DNA of 64,000 nt from positions 6,280,653-6,344,652 of the forward strand of contig NZ_LGQW01000015.1 in assembly GCF_003116035.1 (NCBI RefSeq), in the 5' to 3' direction. The translations under genes were made by a program, and so were the position numbers. Shown piece by piece: positions 31,405 to 43,417 of this stretch. The stretch is from Azospirillum sp. TSH64 (GTDB lineage Bacteria; Pseudomonadota; Alphaproteobacteria; Azospirillales; Azospirillaceae). Within the stretch, counting starts at the first letter, position 1, and each line of letters opens with the position of its first letter. The notes beneath the pieces were generated by a model that saw only the letters and a program-made list of their open reading frames with translations, was not told the origin of the DNA and did not search any database.

Positions 31405-33527
31405 CGCGAGCCTCCGCCGTCCATGGCCGCCGCTTTGCGGCCCGCCTCGCACTGTTCGCAGAAGGGTGTGCCGTTGTCGTAGGCGTCCTTCAACTGCTTG
31501 GCGACCGGATGCGAGCTGAGCGCCAGCTTCGGCGGCGTGTATTTGGGTTTCGGCTCGACGGCCGTGGCGCTGCCGTGGCTGTCGGACGCCGCGGCTTTCG
31601 GCAGTTTCGGCATGTCCGGATGGGCGCCGGCACCGGACCCCGCCGACCCGCCGCTGTTGATCAACACCATCGCGCCACTGATGGTGACCCCGGACGGGCC
31701 GATGGTGATGAAGCTGCCGGACGCCTTGATGGTGACGGACACCCCGGCTTCCAGCACCAGATTCATGCCGGCCTTCAGGTGGATTTCCATGCCCGACTGC
31801 ATGGCGGCGTTCTGCGCGATCTTCTGGTGCAGATCGTGTTCGACGGTCAGCGACACGGTGCCGGTGACCTTCTCGTTCCGGTCGCCCTCGACCGTCAGGT
31901 GCTTGTCGGCGTCGACCCGTTCGACCTGGTTCCCGCCGACGATCAGGTGCCGGTCCCGGCCGATCCGTTCCAGCTTGTCGTTCCGGACATGGTTGTCCTG
32001 GTTGCGCTGGGCGTGGATCAGGATCTGCTCCTCGCCCGCCTTGTCCTCGAAGCGCAGCTCGTTGGCGCCCGATCCCTTCACCGTGCTGGTGCGCACGCCC
32101 GACTGCGTCGCCTTGGCGGGCAGTTCGTAGGGCGGCATGGCGTCGCCGTTGTAGAGGCTGCCGGTGACGACCGGGCGGTTGGGGTCGCCGTCCAGGAAAT
32201 CGACGATCACCTCCTGGCCGATGCGCGGCAGGAACTGCGCACCCCAGCGCTTGCCCGCCCAGCTCTGCGCCACGCGGATCCAGCAGGAGCTGGTCTCGTC
32301 CGCCTTGCCGGTGCGGTCCCAATGGAATCGCACCTTGATGCGGCCGTACTTGTCGGTCCAGATCTCCTCGCCGCTCTTGCCGCTGACGATGGCCGTCTGC
32401 GGCCCGCGCATCACCGGAAGGGGGGTTTCGCGCGGCGGCCGGAACTGCTCCTGGCTGTTCAGCACGGTGAAGCGGCAGCGGTACGGCTCCTGCGCGGCCG
32501 CGGAGTCGCTGCCGCCCTCGAACTCGTCGGACACGATCTCCGACACGGTGGACAGCACCAGATACTCGCGGTTCCGGTCGTCGATCGGGTGGTGCGTCAG
32601 CGAGAAGAGCTGGCCGCAGCGCAGGTCCCGGACCGTCGTCGCCGCCTCCACCGTCTCATGGCGGCACTGGATCTCCTCCAGCCGCATGCGGGCGTAGACC
32701 GGCCCCATGCCGCTGCGCTGGCCGGTCTTCATGTAGGCCATGTCGGCCGGATACTCGAACACCTCCATGCCCGACAGCGCGTGCGGGCGCGCCATGGACA
32801 GTCCGGTGCGCAGCATCGCTTTCGGCCGCTCGAAGTCGAAGTCGTCCACGGTGCAGGCCCCGCTCAGCACGTGCCGACCGACAGTCCAGGCGTCGACGGA
32901 CGGCACGCTTTCGCGGTGGCGCGCCTCGGGATTGTAGCGCAGCCGGTCGGTCGGGGTCAGGTGGTCGTGTGCCCCGACCCCGTCGCCGAGCACCAGCGTA
33001 TGGTTCCCGTTCCGGTGCGTGAAGTAATAATAGATGCCTTCGTGCTCCAGCAGCCGGCTGATGAAGGCGAAGTCGCTCTCCTGATACTGGACGCAGTATT
33101 CCCAGGGCTGATAGCTGCCGGACAGGCGGTCCTTGATGTCGGTGAAGCCATGCTCGCGCAGCACGGCCTTCACGATGTCCGGAACCGTCTTGTCCTGGAA
33201 GATGCGGCAGTCGCGGTTGCGGGTGAGGAACCACAGCCACGGCCGCAGCACCGCCCGGTAGAGGCCGTGCCGCCCGGCCGATCCGACATGGGAGAAGGCC
33301 GTTACGAAGCCGTTGAAATGGCGCTCCCCGGTGTCGAGCTTGAGCCGCACCGTCATGTTCTGGCCGAGCATGCTGTCGAAGTCGATCTTCGGGCGCGCGG
33401 TCAGAAGATCGATGTCGAAGCGGAACAGCGTGCTGATCTCCTCGACCGCGGTCATGCGGCGGAAGACCAGCACGTCCTCTCCCAGATGCGAGGAGACGGC
33501 GATGTCGCGGTAGGCCTGCGTCAGCAT
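31401..33527 (-). CDS. vgrG: T6SS spike protein VgrG (TssI)
   Basis: 708 aa. The gp27-like part (about 1-370) starts with VFRRMTAVEEISTLFRFDIDLL. The gp5-like OB segment has EIWTDKYGRIKVRFHWDR and CWIRVAQSWAGKRWGAQFLPRIGQEVIVDF, then GDPNRPVVTGSLYN. The beta-helix repeat region continues to about 640. A short Pro/Lys-rich tail ends with a Cys pair (PFCEQCEAG) and no recognised enzymatic domain. It forms the trimeric puncturing spike on the Hcp tube. It is 42 bases after tssH. Confidence 0.95.
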   Translation of the reverse strand: MLTQAYRDIAVSSHLGEDVLVFRRMTAVEEISTLFRFDIDLLTARPKIDFDSMLGQNMTVRLKLDTGERHFNGFVTAFSHVGSAGRHGLYRAVLRPWLWFLTRNRDCRIFQDKTVPDIVKAVLREHGFTDIKDRLSGSYQPWEYCVQYQESDFAFISRLLEHEGIYYYFTHRNGNHTLVLGDGVGAHDHLTPTDRLRYNPEARHRESVPSVDAWTVGRHVLSGACTVDDFDFERPKAMLRTGLSMARPHALSGMEVFEYPADMAYMKTGQRSGMGPVYARMRLEEIQCRHETVEAATTVRDLRCGQLFSLTHHPIDDRNREYLVLSTVSEIVSDEFEGGSDSAAAQEPYRCRFTVLNSQEQFRPPRETPLPVMRGPQTAIVSGKSGEEIWTDKYGRIKVRFHWDRTGKADETSSCWIRVAQSWAGKRWGAQFLPRIGQEVIVDFLDGDPNRPVVTGSLYNGDAMPPYELPAKATQSGVRTSTVKGSGANELRFEDKAGEEQILIHAQRNQDNHVRNDKLERIGRDRHLIVGGNQVERVDADKHLTVEGDRNEKVTGTVSLTVEHDLHQKIAQNAAMQSGMEIHLKAGMNLVLEAGVSVTIKASGSFITIGPSGVTISGAMVLINSGGSAGSGAGAHPDMPKLPKAAASDSHGSATAVEPKPKYTPPKLALSSHPVAKQLKDAYDNGTPFCEQCEAGRKAAAMDGGGSR

Positions 33528-33569
33528 TCCAGTTCACGCCTCCGATGCCGGGGTCCGGCGGCTCCCGGC

Positions 33570-36273
<2,704 letters not shown>

Positions 36274-36287
<14 letters not shown>

Positions 36288-37386
36288 GGTCACACTCCTG
36301 GAAACGGTCGGGCGCACCCGTGGCGGGGCGCGTGGCGAATGGGTCGAGAACGAGATCGTCGGCGTCGCGCGCGGTGCCTTGGGCATCGGCGGGGCGCGGC
36401 CCCAGCCAGCAGGTCCAGCCCAGCCGGTTCTGCCCGCCGAGCCGGAAGGGCGGCACCTCGGGCGCGCGCAGCACGAGCTGGACATCCCAGGCGAATTCGT
36501 CGCCGGCATAGCCGCGCACCAGCGCGACCAGCCGATCCAGGCTCGGCCCGCCCGGCAGCATGCGCGCGTAGTCGTCCATGCCCATCGGGCCGAGCCGGAT
36601 GCGGAAACGGTGCTGCGCATCCACGACCCGCGCCCCCAGCGTCAGCCCCTCTCCCAGGGTCGGTCCGGCGCCGGCGGTCACCGACATGGGGTCGCCGCCC
36701 AGACGCCAGCGGCATTCCGGCGGCAGGTCCATCCAGGCCCGGACGAACTCCTGCACCGTCGCCCCGATGGCGAAGAAGCTGGCGATCATGGCGCACAGCC
36801 CTTCGGGGTTGCGGGCCTGCCCCACCAGCCGGCCGGCGAAATGGAGCCTCACGCCGTCGGGCAGCGCGTCCCGGTCGCGCAGCGACGGCAGTCCCAGCCC
36901 GATCAGGGACGCCAGATAGGTTGCGAATGGATCGCTGTCGGGGCGGTCGTGGCTGACGGTCGGCTCGGCATCCGCCCAGGCGCGGTAGAACAGCGACATC
37001 AGCCGGTGGTGGAAGAGGTCGGCGAACCGCGCCAGCGTGTCGTCGCCGTGATAGCGCCGCCGCTCCAGCAGCTGGTCGGTGATGTGAAGGGGCATCGGGC
37101 CGTTGGGCCCGAACATGCCGAAACCATAGGCCAGAAGCCGGTCCGGCCTGCCGTCGCCGCCGGCGACGGCGGCCAGCGTGGCCGGCGCGAAGCCCATCGT
37201 CGGCTGCTGCCCCAGCCGCACCGGCTCCTCGGCCGCGCGGCTCCTGGGCCGGCCCAGCCGCGGGGCCTGCGGATTGGAGCATTCGATCAGGCGCAAGGCG
37301 TGGAACAGGCCGAATGCGTGCGGCTCGGCCCGTATCGCCTCGAGCGGATCTACAGCAGCTCGCGGCGGCCGATCCGGGCTGGCCAT
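36274..37386 (-). CDS. tssG: T6SS baseplate protein TssG
   Basis: 370 aa. The opening PHAFGLFHALRLIECSN and later FGMFGPNGPMPLHITDQLLERRRYHGD, ADLFHHRLMSLFYRAWADAEP and GQARNPEGL match TssG (ImpH/VasB). The TssF2-TssG-TssE wedge complex builds the baseplate. It overlaps tssF by 37 bases upstream and tssH by 14 downstream. Confidence 0.94.
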
Positions 37387-39233
37387 CGCATCACCTCTCC
37401 GCGGTCAAGGCTGTGGATCACTGTTTCGGTGAAGCTGTTCAGCGACACGTATTTGGCGAAGAATTCCTCCAGCACGGCGCCCAGCAGAAAGATGCCGCTG
37501 CCGTCGAACGCATGCTCGTCGAAGGTTACCGACACCTCCAGCCCGCGCGCATGCACGATGTGGCCTCGCCCGGGGACACGCCGCACGATGGGCGTCGTCC
37601 GGACATGCCGGACGCCGTCCACCTGCTTGGCGGCGGATGCCTCCTCCCGGTCGGTGTAGAGCTTCAGCAGGTCCCGGAGCGCCTGGGAACCCCGTTCCGG
37701 GTCGCTGTCGGCCAGGGACAGGTAGTTCAGCGACAGGTGGCTGATCAGCCGCCAGGCGGTGACCCCCTCGGCGTTGGAGGGGCGCGGCTTCGACGGGCCG
37801 GCGACGCAGCGGATGGACTCCACCGGGGCGCCCTGGTCCATGGTGAAGTCGGTGTTCAGCTGTCCGAACGACGCGTGCAGCGGCAGGTCGCGGTTGGTGC
37901 ACAGCGTCATGATGCCGAGCTGGCGCAAATCGTGGCCGTAGGGGGCCTCCTCGCCGTCCACCAGCGAGACGAAGGCCTCCGACCCGATGTAGCTCGACCG
38001 CGGCCCGACGCGTCTCTGCTTGGCCGACAGCACCCGCGGCTGCCGGGACAGCGCATAGAAGGCGTGGTCCGACCCGGCGGCATGCTGGTCGCGTGCGGCG
38101 TAGAAGGGCTTGAACTCCTGCGCAACCTCCGTCCCGGCGCCATAGCCGGCCACCGACAGCACCGAATGCACCTCGAAGTCGAGCGGGCGGGTGCGGTCTG
38201 GAACGATGTGGTGCTCGGTGTCGCGGGTGTTCAGGTGGATGCGGTCGGCGCGCTTCGGGAACAGGTTGACGGCGGGCGCACAGAAAAGCTGGATGTTCTG
38301 CTGGTCGATCACGCCGTCCAGCTGCGGGTTGGCGCGGCTGAACAGGATGACGATCTCCAGCTCATCACCGGTGCAGCGGCGGACCGCGCGGGACAGATCG
38401 CGCAGCTCGACGAACTGGAAGCGCGCCGGGAAGCTGAAATACTCGTGCAGAAGCCGGTATCCGTCGAAGGAGCGCGGCGAGGTGGGCAGCAGCGCCTCCC
38501 GCTCCGAAAAGCCGCAGCGTGCCAGGCTGGCGGCGGGGCGGATTTCCTGCCAGGACGCCGGGCGTTGCGCCGGGCGGATCGCCATGCCGAGGCCGGCGCC
38601 GAGGATCTGCTCGCACAGGGCGACCGGCAGGCCGCCGGCGCCAGACAGGAACAGCGGCAGCCGGTCGAGCGCCAGCTTGTCGAAGGTCAGGCCGGCCGTC
38701 GTCTTCAGGCGCAGGCGCAGGCCGGCGCGCACGCCCCGGACCTCCGGCACATCGAGCGCCGCGACCGCACCGGAGGTCGGCAGATACTCGGCACGGATCA
38801 GTTCGATCGGCCACAGAGTCACGTCGTGGCCGGTCCGGTATTCACAGGCGGTGTTCCGCCCCTTGCCGGCCACGCTGCGCAGCACGGTGTCGCCACGCGG
38901 GATCAGGAAGCCCGACGCCAGCCCGCCCTCGCTCAGATCCGGCTGGAACCGCACCACCGCCATCGACGGCGTCGGCGCCAGATAATGCGGGTAGACCACC
39001 TCCAGCAGATGGTTGATGAAGCGCGGGAACTGCGCCTCCATCTTGATCTGCACGCGCGCGGTCAGGAAGGCGAAGGCCTCCAGCATGCGTTCGACATAGG
39101 GGTCGGCGCACTCGAACTTTTCCAGCGCCAGCCGCCCGGCGATCTTCGGAAACTCCTCGGCGAACTCCGCCCCCACTTCGCGCAGGTGGCGCAGTTCGTC
39201 GTCGTAATAGCGCAGCAGCTGCGGGTGCATCAT
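37350..39233 (-). CDS. tssF: T6SS baseplate protein TssF
   Basis: 627 aa from ATG 39233; the next codon, at 39230, is also ATG. It starts MMHPQLLRYYDDELRHLREV and continues EFAEEFPKIAGRLALEKFECADPYVERMLEAFAFL, the classic TssF (ImpG/VasA) N-terminus. It is the largest baseplate wedge component and pairs with TssG. The start overlaps the tssE stop, so translation is coupled. Confidence 0.95.
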   Translation of the reverse strand: MMHPQLLRYYDDELRHLREVGAEFAEEFPKIAGRLALEKFECADPYVERMLEAFAFLTARVQIKMEAQFPRFINHLLEVVYPHYLAPTPSMAVVRFQPDLSEGGLASGFLIPRGDTVLRSVAGKGRNTACEYRTGHDVTLWPIELIRAEYLPTSGAVAALDVPEVRGVRAGLRLRLKTTAGLTFDKLALDRLPLFLSGAGGLPVALCEQILGAGLGMAIRPAQRPASWQEIRPAASLARCGFSEREALLPTSPRSFDGYRLLHEYFSFPARFQFVELRDLSRAVRRCTGDELEIVILFSRANPQLDGVIDQQNIQLFCAPAVNLFPKRADRIHLNTRDTEHHIVPDRTRPLDFEVHSVLSVAGYGAGTEVAQEFKPFYAARDQHAAGSDHAFYALSRQPRVLSAKQRRVGPRSSYIGSEAFVSLVDGEEAPYGHDLRQLGIMTLCTNRDLPLHASFGQLNTDFTMDQGAPVESIRCVAGPSKPRPSNAEGVTAWRLISHLSLNYLSLADSDPERGSQALRDLLKLYTDREEASAAKQVDGVRHVRTTPIVRRVPGRGHIVHARGLEVSVTFDEHAFDGSGIFLLGAVLEEFFAKYVSLNSFTETVIHSLDRGEVMRWPARIGRRELL

Positions 39234-39739
39234 CGGAAGCCCGCAGTGTCGGAGACATTCACCACGCCCACCTCCAGGTCCACCTCGGTGCGCAGGAAAA
39301 TCCGGATCGGCACCGGCTGGGCCCACAGCTCGCCTTCGATGTCGAAGGTCAGGGCGCGGCTGTTGTGCTGCTCTCCCTGCCGGATCAGCTTGACGTTCAG
39401 GGTGTTGGGCAGGATGCGCGGTTCAAAGCGACGGATGGCGTCGAACATCCGCCGTTCCAGGTCGGGAAGCTCCACGCCGATGCTGGACAGGCCGGCCAGC
39501 GGTGGCATGCCGTAATTCAGCACCGAGCGGGCGATCTCCGGATGATTCTCTTCGTCCAGTTCGGCGCCCAGATTGCTGGCGTTCAGAAGCCAGGCCAGAT
39601 CGCGCATCACGCTCTCGCGCAGCCGGCGCAGCGACAGGACCCGCCGTTCGCGCGATTCCTGCCGCTGCGCCGGTTCATCGTCGAACAGGCGGTCGAGCAG
39701 CGATGGCTGAAGCTTTTCCTGGACCGTCAGTTCAGCCAT
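39230..39739 (-). CDS. tssE: T6SS baseplate protein TssE (gp25-like)
   Basis: 169 aa from the ATG at 39739 (MAELTVQEKLQPSLLDRLFDDEP). It carries the gp25-like fold with LRRLRESVMRDLAWLLNASNL, EIARSVLNYGMPPLAG and the conserved IRRFEPRILPNTLNVKLI. It seats the sheath on the baseplate. It overlaps the 3' end of tagJ by eight bases. Confidence 0.94.
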   Translation of the reverse strand: MAELTVQEKLQPSLLDRLFDDEPAQRQESRERRVLSLRRLRESVMRDLAWLLNASNLGAELDEENHPEIARSVLNYGMPPLAGLSSIGVELPDLERRMFDAIRRFEPRILPNTLNVKLIRQGEQHNSRALTFDIEGELWAQPVPIRIFLRTEVDLEVGVVNVSDTAGFR

Positions 39740-40631
39740 GATGGTCTTCGGCCATCGCGTCTCCACCGTCCTCCGCGGTCGCCGGCCCGCCCGCATCCAG
39801 GCCGATGGCCAGGTCGATGGCCAGATCGATGCGGCGGACGTCCATCAGCGCGTGTTCTCCGGCGTCGGTCGCCAGCATGCGCTGGCCCAGCCCCGTGTAG
39901 AGGCCGCCGGGCGTCTCCACCCAGTCCGTGCGCCGGGCAAGCCGCAGAAGGGGATCGGCGCTCTCGGCGCTGCCGGGATAGCGCGTCGGAACGAGCGCCA
40001 CGATCTCGCCGCCGTTGGCGAGGGTCAGCGTAACCGCCGTCCACACCAGATCGCGCAGATCCGTCGGGGGTTCGACGTCGATGCTGCGGATGCGGTGCAG
40101 GGGAATCCAGCAGTAGCGGTCTTTGACGACGGCCTCCAGAACCGGTCCCAGCCGCTGGTCGCCGTCGGCGATCCAGGAAAAGGGCGTGCCGTCGATGGTG
40201 CCGGCGGTGGCCGGCGCCTCGTCCAGCGCCTTCACCCGCAGCGCCGCGGCCTCTTCGGTCTTTCCCAACCCGTCCAGACGCAACGCCTCGATCAGCAGGG
40301 CGATCCAGTTCTCCGGCTTTCCCAGGACGATGGGGGTTTCCCGTCCGGCGAAGATGCGGGCCCGCAACGGCTCGCAGGGAAGCGCCTCCCGATAGGTGCC
40401 GACCATCAAGGCGGTTTCGGCGGTCATGTCGCCCGCGACGGCGAGCTGGTTGAGCGAGCGGTCCCAGTCGCCGCAGATCGCGAACAGCTGGAACAGCAGG
40501 ATGCGCGGCTTCGCGGACGCGGGGTCTTTGCGCACCAGGGTCTTGGCCTGCTCCAAGGCCTTGGCGAGGTCGCCGTCCTTCAGGCTCTGGCGGACATCCG
40601 CGCCAGGTTCCATACCGCCCATCGTCGCCAC
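39732..40631 (-). CDS. tagJ: T6SS accessory protein TagJ (ImpE)
   Basis: 299 aa from 40631; ATGs at 40622 and 40613 are also in frame and the last fits MEPGADVRQSLKDGDLAKAL. Helical TPR-like N-terminal part, then FSWIADGDQRLGPVLEAVV, RYCWIPLHRIRSIDVEPPTDLRDLVW and LVPTRYPGS, which mark ImpE. TagJ binds the N-terminal helix of TssB in other bacteria and modulates sheath recycling by ClpV. The C-terminus has a DLAIDLAIGLDAGG repeat. It is 66 bases after hcp, across a 14-bp hairpin. Confidence 0.92.
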   Translation of the reverse strand: MATMGGMEPGADVRQSLKDGDLAKALEQAKTLVRKDPASAKPRILLFQLFAICGDWDRSLNQLAVAGDMTAETALMVGTYREALPCEPLRARIFAGRETPIVLGKPENWIALLIEALRLDGLGKTEEAAALRVKALDEAPATAGTIDGTPFSWIADGDQRLGPVLEAVVKDRYCWIPLHRIRSIDVEPPTDLRDLVWTAVTLTLANGGEIVALVPTRYPGSAESADPLLRLARRTDWVETPGGLYTGLGQRMLATDAGEHALMDVRRIDLAIDLAIGLDAGGPATAEDGGDAMAEDHHG

Positions 40632-40656
40632 CCGATCCGTTTCGTCAGTCCCTCGC

Positions 40657-40690
40657 CGCCGGGAGAGGCGATGGGGCGCCTCTCCCGGCG
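40657..40690. terminator. Perfect 14-bp hairpin after hcp
   Basis: CGCCGGGAGAGGCG, loop ATGGGG, CGCCTCTCCCGGCG: a 14-bp perfect stem starting eight bases beyond the hcp stop on the minus strand. There is no T-tract. It could partly end transcription or protect the hcp 3' end from exonucleases. Either would raise Hcp over the downstream baseplate genes. Confidence 0.6.
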
Positions 40691-40697
40691 AATGGGA

Positions 40698-41186
40698 TCA
40701 GAGCTTCTTGTTTTCCTTGACGCTCCAGCCGGCGTCCTTGAACGCCTCCATGCTGCCGTCCTGCTTCTGCTTGGCGTAAGACACCTTGATGGTCGAGAAG
40801 CCGAGCGTGACCTCTTCCAGCGGCTGGTGTTCCGGGCCGTTCGGGTCGCCGACCGTGCTGAAGCTCTGGACGAGCACGTCGGTCAGCAGGACCTTCAGGA
40901 AATCGCGCTGCTCGCCGCCGGCTTTGCGGACGATCAGGGTCGCCTGCTTGATGTGCTGGCCGTTGGCGCAGTAGAGGAACAGCAGGTGGGTGGCGCTGTC
41001 TGTGTGCTTCAGGAACTTCAGTGCCGAGAAATCCGCCTTGCCCGCGCCGCCGCCGCTGTTGTGCGCGAAGGTGCCGGACTGGGCGACGCCGAAGGAGAAG
41101 CTGCGGACGGCGATCTTGTCCTTGTACTTGGCGTCCAGCGATTCGCCGGGAATGCCGTCGATGTCAATGAAAACGTCATAAGCCAT
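40698..41186 (-). CDS. hcp: T6SS tube protein Hcp (TssD)
   Basis: 162 aa. MAYDVFIDIDGIPGESLDAKYKDKI, VRSFSFGV, DFSALKFLKHTDSATHLLFLYCANGQHIKQATLIVRKAG and TLGFSTIKVSYAKQ give the Hcp beta-barrel. Hcp hexamers stack into the injected inner tube and are needed in large excess. RBS GGAG lies eight bases before the ATG. The gene is flanked by strong hairpins (41255-41286 and 40657-40690), so it may have its own stable mRNA. Confidence 0.96.
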   Translation of the reverse strand: MAYDVFIDIDGIPGESLDAKYKDKIAVRSFSFGVAQSGTFAHNSGGGAGKADFSALKFLKHTDSATHLLFLYCANGQHIKQATLIVRKAGGEQRDFLKVLLTDVLVQSFSTVGDPNGPEHQPLEEVTLGFSTIKVSYAKQKQDGSMEAFKDAGWSVKENKKL

Positions 41187-41254
41187 GTTTCAAGCTCCAA
41201 TGGGTTGGTTGTAAAGCAACGACCAGGATTGGTCGGGACCGGGTTGAGCCGGGC

Positions 41255-41286
41255 GGCGGTGCGCCGACGGAACGGGGCGCACCGCC
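41255..41286. repeat. Perfect 11-bp hairpin between tssC and hcp
   Basis: GGCGGTGCGCC, ten-base loop, GGCGCACCGCC, beginning eight bases past the tssC stop. No T-run follows on the minus strand. It is positioned as the 5' leader of hcp or as the 3' end of a tssABC segment, and may mark an RNA processing site. Confidence 0.6.
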
Positions 41287-41293
41287 TTCGGCG

Positions 41294-42790
41294 TCAGGCC
41301 CCCCGACCCGACGGCAGCTTCGACACCAGCCGCAGCGACACGGTCAGGCCTTCAAGCTGGTAATGCGGGCGCAGGAAGAATTTCGAGGTGTAGTAGCCGG
41401 GATTGCCGTCGACCTCCTCGACCACCACCTCGGCGGCGGCCAGCGGCTTTTCGGCCTTGGTGGTCTCGCTGGAGTTGGCCGGGTCGCCATCCACGTACTG
41501 GATGATCCACTCGCTCAGCCACTGCTCCGTTTCCTTGCGGCTCTTGAAGGAGCCGACCTTGTCGCGGACGATGCACTTCAGGTAATGGGCGAAGCGGCAG
41601 GTCGCGAACAGATAGGGCAGGCGGGCCGCCAGATTGGCGTTTGCCGTGGCGTCGGGGTCGTCGTATTCGGCCGGCTTGTGCAGCGACTGCGCGCCGATGA
41701 AGGCGGCGAAGTCGGTGTTCTTCTTGTGCACCAGCGGCATGAAGCCGTTCTTCGCCAGTTCCGCCTCGCGGCGGTCGCTGATGGCGATTTCCGTGGGGCA
41801 CTTCATGTCCACGCCGCCGTCGTCGGTCGGGAAGCTGTGGACCGGCAGGCCCTCGACCGCGCCGCCGGATTCGATGCCGCGGATGCGCGACACCCAGCCG
41901 TAGGTCTTGAAGGAGCGGTTGATGTTGGCCGCCATGGCATAGGCGGAATTCGACCAGGTGTATTTCCCGTGATCGGCCCCCTCGGCGTCCTCTTCGAAGT
42001 TGAACTCCTCGACCGGGTTGGTCTTGGCGCCGTAGGGCAGGCGCGACAGGAAGCGCGGCATGGCGAGGCCGATGTAGCGCGAATCCTCGCTCTCCCGCAG
42101 CGAACGCCAGCCGGCATATTCGGGGGTCTGGAAGATCTTGGTCAGGTCGCGCGGGTTGCTCAGCTCCTGCCAGCTGTCCATCTGCAGGACGGCCGGGGAC
42201 ACGCCGGCGATGAAGGGCGCATGGGCGGCGGCGGCGACCTGCGCCATCTGCCCCAGCAGCTCGACGTCCGGCGGGCTGTGATCGAAATGATAGTCGCCGA
42301 CCAGGCAGCCGTAGGGCTGTCCGCCCAGCTGCCCGAACTCCTCCTCGTACAGCTTCTTGAAGATCGGGCTCTGGTCCCAGGAGGTGCCCTTGAACCGCTT
42401 CAGGGTCTTGCCCACCTCCTTTTTGGAGATGTTCATGACACGGATTTTCAGCATCTCGTCGGTTTCGGTGTTGTTGACGAGATAGTGAAGGCCGCGCCAG
42501 GAGCCTTCCAGGGACTGGAAATCCTTGTGGTGCAGGATATGGTTGACCTGCTCGGTCAGCTTCTTGTCGATCTCGGCGATGATCGCCTGGATCGTGCCGG
42601 CGGCGTCGCCCGACAGGACCGTGGCCGAACGCAGGGCCTCCTCGGCGAGGGTGCGGACGGCGTTCTGAACCTCGCTCCGCGCATTGTCGGAGCGCGGCTT
42701 GAATTCCTTCTGGAGAAGGGAGGAGAACTCATCGAGTTCCGCAACGCCGATGGACGTCTGGCCCTGGTGCAGAATGCTGGACTCGGTCAT
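41294..42790 (-). CDS. tssC: T6SS sheath large subunit TssC
   Basis: 498 aa. Conserved blocks: LEGSWRGLHYLVNNTETDEMLKIRVMNISKKE, EFGQLGGQPYGCLVGDYHFDH, AHAPFIAGVSPAVLQMDSWQELSNPRDL, ARLPYLFATCRFAHYLKCIVRDKVGSF and the C-terminal NPGYYTSKFFLRPHYQLEGLTVSLRLVSKLP. With TssB it forms the contractile sheath around Hcp. It starts four bases after tssB, as usual. Confidence 0.97.
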   Translation of the reverse strand: MTESSILHQGQTSIGVAELDEFSSLLQKEFKPRSDNARSEVQNAVRTLAEEALRSATVLSGDAAGTIQAIIAEIDKKLTEQVNHILHHKDFQSLEGSWRGLHYLVNNTETDEMLKIRVMNISKKEVGKTLKRFKGTSWDQSPIFKKLYEEEFGQLGGQPYGCLVGDYHFDHSPPDVELLGQMAQVAAAAHAPFIAGVSPAVLQMDSWQELSNPRDLTKIFQTPEYAGWRSLRESEDSRYIGLAMPRFLSRLPYGAKTNPVEEFNFEEDAEGADHGKYTWSNSAYAMAANINRSFKTYGWVSRIRGIESGGAVEGLPVHSFPTDDGGVDMKCPTEIAISDRREAELAKNGFMPLVHKKNTDFAAFIGAQSLHKPAEYDDPDATANANLAARLPYLFATCRFAHYLKCIVRDKVGSFKSRKETEQWLSEWIIQYVDGDPANSSETTKAEKPLAAAEVVVEEVDGNPGYYTSKFFLRPHYQLEGLTVSLRLVSKLPSGRGA

Positions 42791-42794
42791 GGGA

Positions 42795-43334
42795 TCAGCC
42801 TTCCGACGAGGTTTCGGTGGTCGTGTCGACGGACTGGAGGGCGGGCTTGGGAGCGGACGCCAGGGACTTCAGCAGCGCAGGGTCGCTCAGCGTCTTCTGG
42901 ATCAGCTCCTCGGCGCCGGCCTTGCCGTCCATGTAGGTCAGCAGGTTGGACAGCTGCGTGCGCGCCTCCAGCAGCTTGCGCAACGGCTCGACCTTGCGGG
43001 CGATCTCCGCCGGCGAGAAGTCGTCCATGCTTTCGAAGGTGATGTCGACGCTGAGGTTGCCCTCGCCGGTCAGCGAGTTCGGCACCTGCAGGGCAACGCG
43101 CGGCTTCATGGCCTTCAGGCGCTCGTTGAAATTGTCGACGTCGATTTCGAGGAACTTGCGTTCTGCGACATTTTGCAGCGGTTCGGCGGGGGTGCCGCTC
43201 AGATCGGCCATCACGCCCATGACGAACGGCAACTGCACCTTCTTCTGGGCGCCGTACAGTTCGACGTCATATTCGATCTGGACGCGCGGAGCACGGTTGC
43301 GGGCGATGAATTTCTGACTGCTTTGTGTCGCCAT
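42795..43334 (-). CDS. tssB: T6SS sheath small subunit TssB
   Basis: 179 aa from the ATG at 43334 (MATQSSQKFIARNRAPRVQI); the open frame extends six codons upstream without better support. LPFVMGVMADLSGTP, FLEIDVDNFNERLKAMKPRVALQVPN and FESMDDFSPAEIARKVEPLRKLLEAR match TssB (ImpB/VipA). The C-terminal third (after KTLSDPALLKSL) is Ser/Thr-rich and would hold the ClpV- and TagJ-interacting regions. Confidence 0.96.
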   Translation of the reverse strand: MATQSSQKFIARNRAPRVQIEYDVELYGAQKKVQLPFVMGVMADLSGTPAEPLQNVAERKFLEIDVDNFNERLKAMKPRVALQVPNSLTGEGNLSVDITFESMDDFSPAEIARKVEPLRKLLEARTQLSNLLTYMDGKAGAEELIQKTLSDPALLKSLASAPKPALQSVDTTTETSSEG

Positions 43335-43417
43335 ACCTCGGTTCCTCTCCAAGTCCTCTGCCGATCAGGCGCGAGACGGTCGCGGGGGGCGCGAAACGCT
43401 CCGCCGGACGGCCACGG

